From Shewanella gaetbuli (GTDB taxonomy: Bacteria > Pseudomonadota > Gammaproteobacteria > Enterobacterales > Shewanellaceae), in contig NZ_JAKIKP010000013.1 of assembly GCF_023284065.1 (NCBI RefSeq), positions 44,220-108,219 of the forward strand: DNA of 64,000 nt, given 5' to 3'. The position numbers were made by a program, and so were the translations under genes. Positions 8,488-18,898 of the stretch are shown piece after piece. Numbering within the stretch: position 1 is the stretch's first letter; every line of letters starts with the position of its first letter. The notes below the pieces were generated by a model. The model ran no database searches, was not told where the DNA came from, and worked only from the letters and a program-made list of their open reading frames with translations.

Positions 8488-9253
8488 AGTCACTAAATTA
8501 TCAAAACAGTATTTAACCGGCTACAAACGCTTTCAGCCGCAATACTATGACGCATTAATGCCTGTGTCTTTTGAGTTAGAGCGCGGAGAAACGCTGGCTA
8601 TTGTAGGTGAAGTCGGCTCGGGTAAATCTACCTTAGCAAGGTTACTTGTAGGCGCAGAACAACGTACTGGTGGTGAGATTATTTTTGAAGGTGAATCACT
8701 TGAATCGCATAATTTAAAACAGCGCTGTCGACTGATTAGGATGATATTTCAAGACCCCAATACCTCTTTAAACCCAAGATTAACCATTGGGGACTTATTA
8801 AATGAACCACTCAAATTTAATAGTGATTTAGCTAGCGATGAACGAAATGCATTAGTGATAGACACGTTACGCAAAGTTGGCTTGCTTCCTGAGCATGCCC
8901 ATTTTTATCCACATATGGTGTCAGAAGGCCAAAAACAACGGGTTGCAGTAGCTAGAGCGTTAATGCTAAACCCTAAAATTATTATCGCAGATGAGGCGTT
9001 AACCGCACTTGATTTATCGGTACGTTCGCAGATTGTAAATCTACTACTCAAACTTCAAAAAGAGTTAGGACTGTCTTATATTTTTGTTTCTCACAACCTT
9101 AATATTGTGCGCCATATTAGTGACAAAGTGATGGTGCTGCAAAATGGTTGCATGGTCGAGAAAGCCAAAACTGAAGACTTATTTAACTCTCCACAAAATG
9201 AATACACCCAAAGGCTCATTCAAGAACAAACGCAAATGCTTCAAAAGCGTTAA
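8468..9253 (+). CDS. sapF: Peptide ABC transporter ATPase SapF
   Basis: This 261-aa ATPase has an intact Walker A GEVGSGKS (residues 47-54), a Q-loop IFQDPNTSLNP, a divergent signature VSEGQKQR and Walker B IIIADEALTALD followed by the SHNLNI switch. The start chosen at 8468 lies inside the end of sapD and gives a normal N-terminus; a longer frame beginning at 8354 only reads through sapD sequence and is rejected. It is the last gene of sapABCDF and should pair with SapD under the SapBC pore. Confidence 0.92.
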   Translation: MTTPLLKVTKLSKQYLTGYKRFQPQYYDALMPVSFELERGETLAIVGEVGSGKSTLARLLVGAEQRTGGEIIFEGESLESHNLKQRCRLIRMIFQDPNTSLNPRLTIGDLLNEPLKFNSDLASDERNALVIDTLRKVGLLPEHAHFYPHMVSEGQKQRVAVARALMLNPKIIIADEALTALDLSVRSQIVNLLLKLQKELGLSYIFVSHNLNIVRHISDKVMVLQNGCMVEKAKTEDLFNSPQNEYTQRLIQEQTQMLQKR

Positions 9254-9276
9254 ACTGCTCCAACCACTGAGTATTT

Positions 9277-9305
9277 ATGGCACTTTTCATAAAAATTAGT
9301 GCCAT
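9277..9305 (+). terminator. Hairpin after sapF
   Basis: ATGGCACT and AGTGCCAT form an 8-bp stem with a 13-nt loop 24 bp after the sapF stop. The following TTGAG is not a good T-run, so this may be a weak terminator of the sap operon. Confidence 0.4.
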
Positions 9306-9358
9306 TTGAGCCGTGAACTAATTATCCTAGTGCCAACGTAAAAGGAAGAAACTGACTT

Positions 9359-10561
9359 ATGATTATTAAACCAAAAATTCGTGGATTTATTTGTACCACC
9401 ACTCACCCTGTTGGCTGTGAAGCTAATGTTAAAGAACAAATCGAGCTCACTAAAGCTAAAGGCAAAATTGCTAATGGCCCTAAAAAGGTATTAGTGGTTG
9501 GTTCATCAAGTGGTTATGGCTTATCTTCACGTATCGCTTCTGCATTTGGCAGCGATGCCGCCACCATTGGTGTATTTTTTGAAAAGCCAAGTACAGAAAC
9601 TAAACCAGGTACTGCCGGTTGGTATAACTCAGCAGCTTTTGACAAATTTGCCAAAGCAGAAGGCTTATATTCTAAAAGCATTAACTGTGATGCATTTAGT
9701 CATGAAGCTAAACAAAAAGTGATTGAGCTGATCAAACAAGACTTAGGTCAAGTTGATATGGTTGTGTATTCATTAGCCTCTCCAGTACGTAAATTACCGG
9801 ACACAGGCGAAGTGATCCGTTCATCACTCAAACCCATTGGTGAAACCTACACAGCAACTGCCGTTGACACCAACAAAGACCTCATTATTGAAACCTCTGT
9901 TGAGCCAGCATCTGAGCAAGAAATTGCAGATACCGTTACCGTAATGGGTGGACAAGACTGGGAATTATGGATGCAGGCATTAGCTGAGGCTGATGTAATA
10001 GCAGACAACTGTAAAACTGTAGCCTATAGCTACATTGGCACCGAAATCACTTGGCCAATTTACTGGCATGGTGCATTAGGTAAAGCCAAAATGGATTTAG
10101 ACCGAGCAGCACACACCTTAAATGATAAGTTATCGGCTAAGGGTGGCAGCGCCAATGTTGCAGTATTAAAAAGTGTTGTCACACAAGCTAGCTCAGCCAT
10201 TCCTGTTATGCCTTTATATATTGCTATGGTATTCAAGAAAATGCGCGAAGAAGGCTTACATGAAGGATGTATGGAACAAATCTACCGTATGTTCAGTGAA
10301 CGTTTATATCGTGCTGATGGCCAAGCGCCCGCAGTAGATGAGTCAAACCGTCTTCGCCTAGATGATTGGGAATTAAAAGAAGAAATTCAACAACACTGTC
10401 GCGATTTATGGCCACAGGTAACCACTGAAAATTTAAGTGAGTTAACAGACTATCGCGAATATAAAGATGAATTCCTGAAGTTATTCGGTTTTGGTATTGA
10501 AGGTATCGACTACGAAGCAGACGTTAATCCTAATGTAGAGTTTGATGTAATTAATCTTTAA
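9359..10561 (+). CDS. fabV: NADH-dependent trans-2-enoyl-ACP/CoA reductase FabV
   Basis: The 400-aa protein performs the last reduction of each fatty-acid elongation cycle. It has the FabV-type N-terminus ([16 protein letters not shown]), a Rossmann segment with GSSSGYG at residues 48-54 and the catalytic Tyr-x8-Lys pair Y235/K244, the longer spacing that separates FabV from FabI. FabV enzymes are known to be little affected by triclosan. The ribosome-binding site AAGGAAG precedes the ATG. It appears monocistronic, with its own terminator at 10578-10606. No fabI is visible in this window. Confidence 0.96.
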   Translation: MIIKPKIRGFICTTTHPVGCEANVKEQIELTKAKGKIANGPKKVLVVGSSSGYGLSSRIASAFGSDAATIGVFFEKPSTETKPGTAGWYNSAAFDKFAKAEGLYSKSINCDAFSHEAKQKVIELIKQDLGQVDMVVYSLASPVRKLPDTGEVIRSSLKPIGETYTATAVDTNKDLIIETSVEPASEQEIADTVTVMGGQDWELWMQALAEADVIADNCKTVAYSYIGTEITWPIYWHGALGKAKMDLDRAAHTLNDKLSAKGGSANVAVLKSVVTQASSAIPVMPLYIAMVFKKMREEGLHEGCMEQIYRMFSERLYRADGQAPAVDESNRLRLDDWELKEEIQQHCRDLWPQVTTENLSELTDYREYKDEFLKLFGFGIEGIDYEADVNPNVEFDVINL

Positions 10562-10577
10562 ATCAAAATAACTCACT

Positions 10578-10606
10578 AAAAATCAGCCCTTGTGGCTGAT
10601 TTTTTT
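10578..10606 (+). terminator. Rho-independent terminator of fabV
   Basis: The stem AAAAATCAGCC / GGCTGATTTTT with a 5-nt loop is followed by a T-run, 17 bp after the fabV stop. It is the best kind of intrinsic terminator. Confidence 0.9.
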
Positions 10607-10642
10607 ACGTCTATTTACAACAACCTTTATGAAAAAATCTTA

Positions 10643-11521
10643 TTACACAACACCTAAAAACACTCTAGTTTGAGCATTATCTTGCTGTAAAATATTTAAA
10701 CGTTCAAAAAACAATGGATAATTCGCTAATGTTTTGTGTTGCAATGACAACCAACTCGCAAATAAGTAGTTCAACTTCTTTTTAAGTTCCTCATCAGTGC
10801 CTGTATGCAAAAATGTCGCATATTGTCCTTGAGGTATCTCTGAAAAATAAAAGTGCTCTGAATCATTAATCACTGCGGTTAACTGCGCTTTTTGTTCAGC
10901 AGTAACACTTACAGCTATATCCATGTTGATTTGCCCGCTCGCATTTTGTTGAAACTGATGGATAAGGTTAAATGTGCGACTGAATTGAGGAGATAGTTTA
11001 TGAGCTTGTCTGAACGCTCTCATTGATTGAATTGTTTGGGGCAAGTATTGCTCACTTGCTTGATGTTTTATCGCAATACATGGAATGGTTTCTAAACGGA
11101 TAACCTCAACGTTTACATCATCTGCAGATAAGGTTTCATGTCCTTCTGATAACGTTTTTAAAGGCTGCTGTTTAACAAAAAAGTTGCCCCAATCAGGGTG
11201 TAACTGAAAATCACTTGGAGATTGACCGATACTGGCAGTAAATTCAGTAGTAAAAGTCGCCTCATCAACATAACCCACAGATTGAGCCACTTGCATTATC
11301 GAGATATTTTTATCGAACCCCAGCTGATGTGCCGCTTCTAGGTTGCGCAATAACTGAATATATTGCGAGCTTGTCGAATGAAACAAACTCATAAAGATAT
11401 TGTCAAAATGACACTGAGGTACTTGGGCTATATCGGCTAAAGTATCAAGCGATAATGAGGTATTTAAATGTGTATCAATATATGCAAGTACTCGCTCAAA
11501 CTTTTCACTCAACAATTCCAT
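10643..11521 (-). CDS. AraC-family regulator with GyrI-like effector domain
   Basis: The 292-aa protein has an N-terminal AraC/XylS double helix-turn-helix (about residues 1-100, including TSLSLDTLADIAQV and SIMQVAQSVGYVDEATFTTEF) and a C-terminal GyrI-like domain (about residues 117-290), the layout of the Rob/SoxS-like group that binds small hydrophobic ligands. The ATG at 11521 has an AAGGAAG ribosome-binding site; a TTG six codons upstream is less likely. It stands alone downstream of the ppiD terminator. Targets and ligand cannot be read from the sequence. Confidence 0.85.
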   Translation of the reverse strand: MELLSEKFERVLAYIDTHLNTSLSLDTLADIAQVPQCHFDNIFMSLFHSTSSQYIQLLRNLEAAHQLGFDKNISIMQVAQSVGYVDEATFTTEFTASIGQSPSDFQLHPDWGNFFVKQQPLKTLSEGHETLSADDVNVEVIRLETIPCIAIKHQASEQYLPQTIQSMRAFRQAHKLSPQFSRTFNLIHQFQQNASGQINMDIAVSVTAEQKAQLTAVINDSEHFYFSEIPQGQYATFLHTGTDEELKKKLNYLFASWLSLQHKTLANYPLFFERLNILQQDNAQTRVFLGVV

Positions 11522-11620
11522 TCCAGCTTCCTTTATCAAAATGCACCAAGGCTATTAGTGTTCGCCTAGTACCAATCACGATAAATAAGTGATTGGGATA
11601 ATGCTTAAATATACCCATAT

Positions 11621-11654
11621 AAAAAAGCCAAGGCATTATCAACCTTGGCTTTTG
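11621..11654 (-). terminator. Rho-independent terminator of ppiD
   Basis: On the minus strand AAAAGCCAAGG and CCTTGGCTTTTTT form a strong stem followed by T residues, about 33 bp after the ppiD stop. It separates ppiD from the AraC-type gene. Confidence 0.88.
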
Positions 11655-11686
11655 TCATTTGATTATAAAACTTAAATCAACATGAT

Positions 11687-13558
11687 TTATTCTGCAACTG
11701 GATACTCAATTGTTGCTTGAGCTTTTAGTAAGTCAATCATTGCACGGTAGTCAGAGTTAGCATATTGACGACCTAATGCATCTTTAACTGATTGAACCAC
11801 AGCTGACTCTGGTTCAGTCACATTATTCACTCGATTAAGAACAACAACCGCGTAACCCGCACCTAGAGCAACGGTGTCGATAGACTGGCTACCTTCTGCA
11901 GGCTCAGGCATTTGGAACGCTTTAGTGGTAATCGCAGCATCAACTGATTGATTATTACGTTCAAGATTGGCAACCGAAGTTAACTCAGCACTTAAGTCAG
12001 AAGTACCTGATTCTAGGTCAGCCATGTATCCTGCCGCTTTATCGCGTGCTTTTTCATTAGCTTTGTCTTGCTTCAGACGGCTGATGATATTGGTTTTTAC
12101 TTTATCAAAACCTAACGTACCAGCTTGCTGATGCTCTTTCATGCGAACCACAACAACATGATTTGGAGCCAGCTCAATAACATCACTGTTCATGCCGTCA
12201 TTTAAGACTTGGTCAGAGAAAGCCGCTTTAACTAAATTTGGAGAATCTAAGCCCGCTGGCGGGTTATCACGGGTAAACAAGCCTGTAGTTTGAACAGTCT
12301 TATTAACCGCTTCAGCTGTATCAACTAACGTATCTGGAATTTCATAGCTGGTATCTGAAAGCTGAGTTTGTAAGCCATAGAAAATATCCAGCGCTTTTTT
12401 CGCTTTGATTTGAGCCACAATTTTATCTTTCACTTCATCTAGCGAAGCAATTGCACCAGGCTGAACATCCAGCAATTTGATAATATGGTAACCAAACTCA
12501 CCTTTAACAACGTTTGAATAAGCGCCTTTCTGTAAGCTAAATAGCTCTTGATCGAAAGCAGCATCCATCACACCTTGTTCAAACCAGTCGATTTGACCAC
12601 CTTGCTCAGCACTGAACTGATCATCAGATTCCGTTTTGGCTAACTCAGCAAAATCTTCACCCGCTTGTAAACGAGCATAAACTTCAGCTAACTTAGCTTT
12701 GTCAGCATCGTCATCACCACTTGCTGCGTAGATATGAGCCGCAAGGCGTTTTTCTGGTGTTAGGTATTGTGATTCATTGTCTTGGTAGTCTTTCTCGACT
12801 TCTGCGTCATCTACCGTGATGGTTTCAGCAATATCATCAACATTTAATTCAACATATTCTAAGTTAACTAACTCAGGGCTGTTAAAGCGAGACAGATTGT
12901 TGTCGTAATAGGTTTTAGCTTCTTCATCTGTGACTTCAACTGAATCTAAAAATGGCGTTGAATCTACAGCAATATAACTGATATCACGAGTTTGACTTTG
13001 TAAAGCAGCTAGTTGAGTTGCTTCACCGTCTAATACAAATTCACTACCTACAATGGCATTAAGTAACTGACGACGAGTCATATCGACACGCATCATGTTA
13101 CGGAAAGTCACTGGTTGGTAATTCAACTGACGTAACACTGCTTGATAACGTTCATTATCAAACTTGCCATCAGTTTGGAAAGCTTGTTCATTAAAAATGG
13201 CTTGTTTGATTTGTTCGTCTGAAACACGTAAGCCTAAGTCTATCGCAGCCTGATCAACCAAGGTATTAGCAATTAAACGGTCTAATACACCAGCTTTAAT
13301 GCTTTGCATATATGAGTCATCGGCAGCTAAGGCTTCAAACATTTCACCGTATTGTTGTTCTAAACTGGCACGCTCATTTTGAAACGCTTGTTCTAGTTCA
13401 GCTTCAGAAATTTCAGTACCATTAACAACTGCGGCAGGAACACCAGTGTCAGAGCCTAAATAGCTACTCACACCAGCAAAAGCAAATGAAAGTATCACTA
13501 ATATAAGAATTGTTTTTGCAACAACACCTTGTGACCCTTCGCGAATTTTTTCTAACAT
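11687..13558 (-). CDS. ppiD: Periplasmic folding chaperone PpiD (SurA/parvulin-like)
   Basis: The 623-aa protein is anchored by one N-terminal transmembrane helix (about residues 14-36). It then has a SurA-N-like chaperone region (about residues 40-240, starting AAVVNGTEISEAELEQAF), a parvulin-type domain (about residues 265-365, with GGQIDWFEQGVMDAAFD and GYHIIKLLDV) and a C-terminal helical region. PpiD sits at the periplasmic exit of the SecYEG translocon and helps newly exported outer-membrane proteins; the parvulin domain is generally catalytically weak. It follows hupB, as in E. coli (lon-hupB-ppiD). Confidence 0.95.
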   Translation of the reverse strand: MLEKIREGSQGVVAKTILILVILSFAFAGVSSYLGSDTGVPAAVVNGTEISEAELEQAFQNERASLEQQYGEMFEALAADDSYMQSIKAGVLDRLIANTLVDQAAIDLGLRVSDEQIKQAIFNEQAFQTDGKFDNERYQAVLRQLNYQPVTFRNMMRVDMTRRQLLNAIVGSEFVLDGEATQLAALQSQTRDISYIAVDSTPFLDSVEVTDEEAKTYYDNNLSRFNSPELVNLEYVELNVDDIAETITVDDAEVEKDYQDNESQYLTPEKRLAAHIYAASGDDDADKAKLAEVYARLQAGEDFAELAKTESDDQFSAEQGGQIDWFEQGVMDAAFDQELFSLQKGAYSNVVKGEFGYHIIKLLDVQPGAIASLDEVKDKIVAQIKAKKALDIFYGLQTQLSDTSYEIPDTLVDTAEAVNKTVQTTGLFTRDNPPAGLDSPNLVKAAFSDQVLNDGMNSDVIELAPNHVVVVRMKEHQQAGTLGFDKVKTNIISRLKQDKANEKARDKAAGYMADLESGTSDLSAELTSVANLERNNQSVDAAITTKAFQMPEPAEGSQSIDTVALGAGYAVVVLNRVNNVTEPESAVVQSVKDALGRQYANSDYRAMIDLLKAQATIEYPVAE

Positions 13559-13585
13559 CTGAGTTCTCGCTTGTTGCGATTAAAT

Positions 13586-13616
13586 TAAAAAGGCGCATCA
13601 CTTGCCGATGCGCCTT
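13586..13616 (-). terminator. Second intrinsic terminator between hupB and ppiD
   Basis: AAGGCGCATC / GATGCGCCTT forms a 10-bp stem and is followed on the minus strand by TTTTTAATTT. It lies 28 bp before the ppiD start codon. With the hairpin at 13700-13724 it gives tandem insulation of ppiD from the highly expressed hupB. Confidence 0.8.
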
Positions 13617-13699
13617 GTTTACTTGGAGTTATCAGACGCTACCTAGGGTATAACCCAATACTCCGATATCAATGACTTAGCAACTGATATTTAAGTCGT

Positions 13700-13724
13700 A
13701 AAAAGCACTGCAAAAGCAGTGCTT
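13700..13724 (-). terminator. First intrinsic terminator of hupB
   Basis: AAGCACTGC and GCAGTGCTT form a 9-bp stem with a TTTT loop, followed by TTTAC on the minus strand, about 40 bp after the hupB stop. Confidence 0.8.
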
Positions 13725-13765
13725 ACTTTACGAATACCTGAAACAGGCAACGTTATTAACTAATT

Positions 13766-14038
13766 TTAGTTAACAGCGTCTTTTAGTGCTTTACCCGCTT
13801 TGAACGCAGGAATGTTCGCAGCAGCAATTTTGATTTCTTTACCCGTTTGTGGGTTACGGCCAGTGCGCTCTGCGCGTTGACGTACTTCAAAAGTACCAAA
13901 ACCAACTAGAGAAATTTTATCACCTTCTTTAAGACCTTCTGTCACAGCAGCAATAAAAGAGTCTAGTGCACGACCAGCAGCAGCTTTAGAAATATCAGCA
14001 CCAGAAGCAATTTTCTCGATTAGTTCAGATTTGTTCAT
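13766..14038 (-). CDS. hupB: DNA-binding protein HU-beta
   Basis: The 90-aa nucleoid protein starts [11 protein letters not shown], the canonical HU N-terminus, and has the DNA-intercalating arm signature ([21 protein letters not shown], about residues 46-66). HU bends and compacts DNA as a homo- or heterodimer. The ATG at 14038 with AAGGGGAT upstream is chosen over a start 11 codons earlier. The position between lon and ppiD is conserved in gammaproteobacteria. Confidence 0.97.
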   Translation of the reverse strand: MNKSELIEKIASGADISKAAAGRALDSFIAAVTEGLKEGDKISLVGFGTFEVRQRAERTGRNPQTGKEIKIAAANIPAFKAGKALKDAVN

Positions 14039-14302
14039 GTCATCCCCTTGAATGTTATTGTCGCGCCGCAACCAAATCCATGTTTAGAGCGGTCTGCGGA
14101 GGCTTTTTGTTAAAAACTCAACACTATGTAAAGTTCTATAGAAAACCAAAAAAATAAAAAATTGGATACAGCTCAAAGTCAGATGCGCCAAGGGCTTGGT
14201 GTGTCTGACTCTCCACAAACCTAGGCTACCACAGCTCAGCCTTTTGTTAAGCCCCTTTTTTCACTTTTTTTATGCTATAAAGCACTTTTTTCACCTAAAT
14301 AG

Positions 14303-16654
14303 CTATTTTTTAACCACTTCAAAGCCTTCGACGGGCTTTTCAAGGGCTAGTTTTAACACTTCATCCACCCAACGTACTGGATGTATTTGTAAATCTGCAA
14401 TCACGTTTTGAGGGATTTCTTCTAAATCACGTTCATTTTCTTTAGGGATCAGTACGTGTTTTATACCGCCTCGATGCGCTGCTAAAAGCTTTTCTTTTAA
14501 TCCGCCGATAGGTAATACTTCACCACGTAAAGTAATTTCACCTGTCATTGCCACATCACTTTTAACGGGGTTACCAGTCAAACTTGATACTAATGCGGTA
14601 CACATTGCAGCACCAGCTGATGGACCATCTTTTGGTGTTGCTCCTTCAGGTACGTGAACATGGATATCACGTTTCTCATAAAAGTCTGCGTTGATACCTA
14701 GTTGTTCAGCACGAGCTCGTACTACTGTCATTGCAGCTTGAATAGATTCTTGCATTACATCACCAAGCGACCCGGTATACGCAAGCTTGCCTTTACCTGC
14801 TACTGAAGTGGCTTCAATAGTCAGTAAGTCGCCACCCACTTGTGTCCAAGCGAGGCCAGTCACTTGACCAATTTGGTTGCTTGACTCGGCTTTACCGTAG
14901 TCAAAACGTTGCACTCCTAGGAATGACTTCAAGTTGTCTTGATTAACGTCAACAGATGCCACCGACTTATCAAGCAAAATTTGCTTAACGACTTTACGGC
15001 AAATTTTTGATAATTCACGCTCTAATGAACGCACGCCAGCTTCACGGGTGTAATAACGAATAACCCCTAAAATAGCACTATCATCTACATTGATCTCTTT
15101 GGCTTTTAAGCCGTTGCGTTCAATTTGTTTTGGTAATAAATGCTGTTTAGCAATATTAAGCTTTTCATCTTCGGTATATCCCGACAAACGAATCACTTCC
15201 ATACGGTCTAATAATGGCCCTGGAATATCCATCGAGTTAGATGTTGCCACAAACATCACATCAGATAAGTCGTAATCAACTTCTAAGTAATGATCGTTAA
15301 ACGTCGCGTTTTGCTCTGGGTCTAACACCTCTAATAATGCTGATGAAGGGTCACCGCGCATATCAGAGCTCATCTTATCGATTTCATCTAACAAGAACAG
15401 TGGGTTCTTGACACCCACTTTAGACATTTTTTGAATAATTTTGCCCGGCATAGAACCAATATAGGTACGACGATGACCGCGTATTTCCGCTTCATCTCTT
15501 ACCCCACCTAAAGCCACTCGCACATATTCGCGACCTGTTGCTTTAGCGATAGATTGGCCTAATGAGGTTTTACCCACACCTGGAGGTCCTACTAAACATA
15601 AAATAGGGCCTTTTAACTGTTTCACTCGGCTTTGAACCGCAAGGTATTCTAATATGCGTTCTTTAACTTTTTCTAAACCGTGGTGATCAGTATCAAGTAC
15701 ATCTTGTGCCTTGGCTAAATCGCGCTTAATTTTAGAGCGTTTTTTCCAAGGTACTGAAGTCATCCAATCAACATAGCTGCGTACAACGGTCGCTTCTGCT
15801 GACATAGGTGACATCATTTTAAGTTTATTGAGTTCAGCACTGGCTTTTTCTTTTGCATCCTTAGGCATGCCAGATTCTTCAATCTTTTTACCTAAGACTT
15901 CAAATTCATCATGGCTTTCGTCAATATCGCCAAGCTCTTTTTGAATGGCTTTCATTTGCTCATTCAAATAATACTCGCGCTGACTTTTTTCCATTTGTTT
16001 CTTAACACGTGTTCGGATGCGTTTTTCAACTTGTAATAAGTCAATTTCAGCTTCCATCATCGCCATTAAGTATTCAAGACGCTCGCCAATGTTGATCATC
16101 TCAAGTACTGACTGTTTGTCTTCAAGCTTCAATGGCATATGCGCAGCCATCGTGTCAGCAAGACGTGCGGCTTCTTCAATGCCAGTAAGAGAGGTCAGGA
16201 CTTCTGGAGGAATTTTCTTGTTCAGTTTAATGTAACCTTCAAACTGACCAATGGCGCTACGCACTAGCACCTCTTCTTCTTTCTCAGCTAAGGTTTCAGA
16301 CTCTAAATACTGTGCGGTTGCGACAAAGAACTCTTCTTCTTGAGTGTAACGCTCAACTTTGGCTCGCTGCCCACCTTCTACCAATACTTTAACGGTTCCA
16401 TCGGGGAGTTTAAGCAGCTGTAAAATCGATGCGACGGTACCTATTTCATAAATATCATCTTTAGTAGGTTCGTCTAAATCTGCATCTCTTTGTGCAACTA
16501 ATAAAATTTGTTTGTCTTGCTCCATTGCCGATTCTAAGCAACGGATTGATTTTTCCCGTCCGACAAATAGCGGAATAACCATATGGGGATATACCACAAC
16601 ATCTCGCAGTGGTAACACGGGGAGTTCGATATGCGCTTCACGCTCTTGGGTCAT
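14303..16654 (-). CDS. lon: ATP-dependent protease Lon (La)
   Basis: The 783-aa protein matches the family length. It has an N-terminal substrate-binding domain (about residues 8-200), a coiled coil, an AAA+ module with Walker A GPPGVGKT (about residues 354-361) and Walker B LFLLDEID, and a C-terminal serine protease domain with the catalytic serine in [11 protein letters not shown] (about residue 676) and a downstream lysine. Lon degrades misfolded and short-lived regulatory proteins in the cytoplasm. A heat-shock-type promoter lies at 16693-16720. It is downstream of clpX, separated from it by a terminator. Confidence 0.98.
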   Translation of the reverse strand: MTQEREAHIELPVLPLRDVVVYPHMVIPLFVGREKSIRCLESAMEQDKQILLVAQRDADLDEPTKDDIYEIGTVASILQLLKLPDGTVKVLVEGGQRAKVERYTQEEEFFVATAQYLESETLAEKEEEVLVRSAIGQFEGYIKLNKKIPPEVLTSLTGIEEAARLADTMAAHMPLKLEDKQSVLEMINIGERLEYLMAMMEAEIDLLQVEKRIRTRVKKQMEKSQREYYLNEQMKAIQKELGDIDESHDEFEVLGKKIEESGMPKDAKEKASAELNKLKMMSPMSAEATVVRSYVDWMTSVPWKKRSKIKRDLAKAQDVLDTDHHGLEKVKERILEYLAVQSRVKQLKGPILCLVGPPGVGKTSLGQSIAKATGREYVRVALGGVRDEAEIRGHRRTYIGSMPGKIIQKMSKVGVKNPLFLLDEIDKMSSDMRGDPSSALLEVLDPEQNATFNDHYLEVDYDLSDVMFVATSNSMDIPGPLLDRMEVIRLSGYTEDEKLNIAKQHLLPKQIERNGLKAKEINVDDSAILGVIRYYTREAGVRSLERELSKICRKVVKQILLDKSVASVDVNQDNLKSFLGVQRFDYGKAESSNQIGQVTGLAWTQVGGDLLTIEATSVAGKGKLAYTGSLGDVMQESIQAAMTVVRARAEQLGINADFYEKRDIHVHVPEGATPKDGPSAGAAMCTALVSSLTGNPVKSDVAMTGEITLRGEVLPIGGLKEKLLAAHRGGIKHVLIPKENERDLEEIPQNVIADLQIHPVRWVDEVLKLALEKPVEGFEVVKK

Positions 16655-16692
16655 GGCTCGATTCCGTTTGATGAAAAAGACTAATACTCAGT

Positions 16693-16720
16693 ATATTGGG
16701 GTGATGCTAAGAGTTTCAAT
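16693..16720 (-). promoter_or_regulatory. Sigma-32 (RpoH)-type heat-shock promoter of lon
   Basis: On the minus strand ATTGAAA (-35) is followed after 12 bp by CCCCAATAT (-10), close to the RpoH consensus CTTGAAA / CCCCATNT. The predicted start point leaves a leader of about 30 nt before the lon ATG at 16654. Confidence 0.75.
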
Positions 16721-16730
16721 GCTAAATACG

Positions 16731-16755
16731 AAAAAAGGAGCCCAATGGACTCCTT
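16731..16755 (-). terminator. Intrinsic terminator of clpX
   Basis: On the minus strand AAGGAGTCC pairs with GGGCTCCTT (9 bp, one G-T wobble, 3-nt loop) followed by TTTTT, 30 bp after the clpX stop and just upstream of the lon promoter. Confidence 0.85.
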
Positions 16756-16784
16756 ATTTTTCAACTAATTGTCTATATGAACAA

Positions 16785-18065
16785 TTATTGTTCACCCGAA
16801 GCAGCTTGAGAGTCATTATTTTCATAAATCAGAATAGGTGCAGATTCACCTTTAACCACTGATTCATCAACAACGGCTTTCACAACACCTTCTTGTGATG
16901 GGATATCGTACATAGTATCAAGCAAAATACTTTCAACAATTGAACGTAAACCACGAGCACCTGTTTTGCGGGTCATCGCCTTGTGGGCAATAGCTTTAAG
17001 AGCATCGTCACGGAATTCAAGTTCAACGTCTTCCATCTCAAATAATGCAGAATATTGCTTGGTTAATGCATTTTTAGGTTGAGATAAAATTTGAATCAAT
17101 GCTGCTTCATCTAATTCTGTTAGCGTTGCAACAACCGGTAAACGGCCAATAAATTCAGGAATTAATCCAAATTTAACTAAGTCACCTGGTTCAACTTGGC
17201 CTAGTGTTTGTGAAATTGTTGCTTTATCAGCTTCGCCTTTCACTTCAGCACCAAAACCAATACCGGTACCCGTATGCGCACGTTGCTCAATCACTTTTTC
17301 AAGCCCAGCAAACGCACCACCACAGATAAAGAGAATCTTAGACGTATCTACCTGTAAAAACTCTTGCTGAGGATGTTTACGACCACCTTGAGGAGGTACT
17401 GAAGCAATAGTCCCTTCAATAAGTTTTAACAGAGCTTGCTGAACTCCCTCACCTGACACATCACGCGTAATCGATGGGTTATCAGACTTACGGCTAATTT
17501 TGTCAATTTCGTCAATGTAGACAATACCGCGCTGCGCTTTTTCAACATCATAGTCACACTTTTGAAGTAACTTTTGAATGATATTTTCTACGTCTTCGCC
17601 AACGTAACCCGCTTCGGTTAACGTAGTCGCATCAGCCATGGTAAATGGAACATTTAATGAACGAGCCAGAGTTTCAGCTAATAATGTTTTACCACTACCA
17701 GTTGGGCCAATCAGCAAAATATTACTTTTACCTAACTCTACACCATCTTTTGGTGTGCCGTTACGTAAGCGCTTATAGTGGTTATATACCGCTACAGCTA
17801 ACACTTTTTTCGCTTTGTCTTGCCCAATAACATAATCATCTAAGTGAGTACGTAATTCATGAGGTGTTGGTAATTTTTCATCATCACGCTTCGGCGAAAT
17901 CTCTTTGATTTCTTCACGAATAATGTCATTACATAATTCTACACACTCATCACATACATATACCGATGGGCCAGCAATCAGCTTTCTGACTTCATGTTGA
18001 CTTTTTCCGCAAAAAGAGCAGTACAGCAATTTTGTGCTGTCACCGTTATTTTTGTTATCGCCCAT
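16785..18065 (-). CDS. clpX: ClpX, ATP-dependent unfoldase of the ClpXP protease
   Basis: The 426-aa protein has an N-terminal zinc-binding domain with two CxxC pairs (CSFC and CDEC, about residues 16-41), an AAA+ domain with Walker A GPTGSGKT (about residues 116-123), Walker [10 protein letters not shown], and the ClpP-docking IGF loop (TGIGFGAEV). ClpX unfolds tagged proteins and feeds them to ClpP, encoded 133 bp upstream. All key motifs are intact and the length is typical. Confidence 0.98.
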   Translation of the reverse strand: MGDNKNNGDSTKLLYCSFCGKSQHEVRKLIAGPSVYVCDECVELCNDIIREEIKEISPKRDDEKLPTPHELRTHLDDYVIGQDKAKKVLAVAVYNHYKRLRNGTPKDGVELGKSNILLIGPTGSGKTLLAETLARSLNVPFTMADATTLTEAGYVGEDVENIIQKLLQKCDYDVEKAQRGIVYIDEIDKISRKSDNPSITRDVSGEGVQQALLKLIEGTIASVPPQGGRKHPQQEFLQVDTSKILFICGGAFAGLEKVIEQRAHTGTGIGFGAEVKGEADKATISQTLGQVEPGDLVKFGLIPEFIGRLPVVATLTELDEAALIQILSQPKNALTKQYSALFEMEDVELEFRDDALKAIAHKAMTRKTGARGLRSIVESILLDTMYDIPSQEGVVKAVVDESVVKGESAPILIYENNDSQAASGEQ

Positions 18066-18138
18066 TATTTTACCTCTGGTTGCAGCCTAGACCTGTGTCT
18101 GAGCTCTGCTTGTCGATATACTTTTGAACGCTGTATAC

Positions 18139-18175
18139 CTGAGTTATTCTGTCAATTACATTAAGAATAACTCAG
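18139..18175 (-). terminator. Hairpin between clpP and clpX
   Basis: A perfect 12-bp inverted repeat CTGAGTTATTCT / AGAATAACTCAG with a 13-nt loop lies 23 bp after the clpP stop. There is no T-run after it on the minus strand, so it may be an RNA-processing or partial attenuation element that sets the clpP:clpX ratio rather than a full terminator. Confidence 0.5.
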
Positions 18176-18198
18176 TCACAGCAAAAAATCAGCTTGTA

Positions 18199-18810
18199 TT
18201 AGCTACGAGTTGTAATTACTGAATCCACTAAACCGTATTCTTCAGCTTGTTTCGCGCTCATAAAGTTATCACGATCGGTATCACGCTCAATGACTTCTAA
18301 TGGCTGACCAGTATGCTCAGCTAGAATTTCGTTTAATTTATTCTTAATACCTAAGATTTCTTGAGCATGAATAGCAATATCTGATGCCTGACCTTGGAAA
18401 CCACCTAATGGTTGATGAATCATCACGCGGGCGTTAGGTAAACAATGACGCTTACCTTTTGCTCCACCAGCCAATAAAAACGCCCCCATACTACAAGCTT
18501 GGCCCATACATACGGTACTGACGTTTGGCTTGATAAATTGCATGGTGTCATAAATTGCCATACCGGCTGTAACAGACCCCCCTGGCGAATTTATGTATAA
18601 GTAAATATCTTTGTCTGGACTTTCTGATTCTAAGAACAACAATTGAGCCACAATTAAATTAGCCATGTGTTCTTCTACTTGTCCAACTAAAAAGATGACA
18701 CGCTCTTTTAATAGACGAGAGTAGATGTCATAAGAACGTTCACCTTTAGCTGTTTGTTCAACAACCATAGGTACAAGAGCATTGAGTACAGATTCTGGCG
18801 CTTTATGCAT
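18199..18810 (-). CDS. clpP: ClpP, proteolytic subunit of the Clp protease
   Basis: The 203-aa serine peptidase has its triad visible: Ser in [14 protein letters not shown], His in VMIHQPLGG and Asp in [11 protein letters not shown]. It assembles as a double heptameric chamber and works with ClpX or ClpA. It lies between tig and clpX, the classical order. A possible own promoter sits at 18861-18891. Confidence 0.98.
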   Translation of the reverse strand: MHKAPESVLNALVPMVVEQTAKGERSYDIYSRLLKERVIFLVGQVEEHMANLIVAQLLFLESESPDKDIYLYINSPGGSVTAGMAIYDTMQFIKPNVSTVCMGQACSMGAFLLAGGAKGKRHCLPNARVMIHQPLGGFQGQASDIAIHAQEILGIKNKLNEILAEHTGQPLEVIERDTDRDNFMSAKQAEEYGLVDSVITTRS

Positions 18811-18831
18811 TATTCACTTCCCTAAAATAAA

Positions 18832-18863
18832 AATGGCTCGTATGAAATCTCATACGAGCCATT
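18832..18863 (-). terminator. Strong intrinsic terminator of tig
   Basis: A perfect 14-bp stem, AATGGCTCGTATGA / TCATACGAGCCATT, with a 4-nt loop is followed on the minus strand by TTTTTATTTT. It lies between tig and clpP. Confidence 0.9.
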
Positions 18864-18891
18864 ATAAATGGCGAACGGCTTATTAAGTCAA
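18861..18891 (-). promoter_or_regulatory. Possible sigma-70 promoter of clpP overlapping the tig terminator
   Basis: On the minus strand TTGACT (18886-18891) and a perfect TATAAT (18861-18866) are separated by 19 bp, longer than the ideal 17. The predicted start point falls inside the first arm of the tig terminator, so transcripts from it would lack a complete hairpin. Confidence 0.4.
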
Positions 18892-18898
18892 GCGATGG

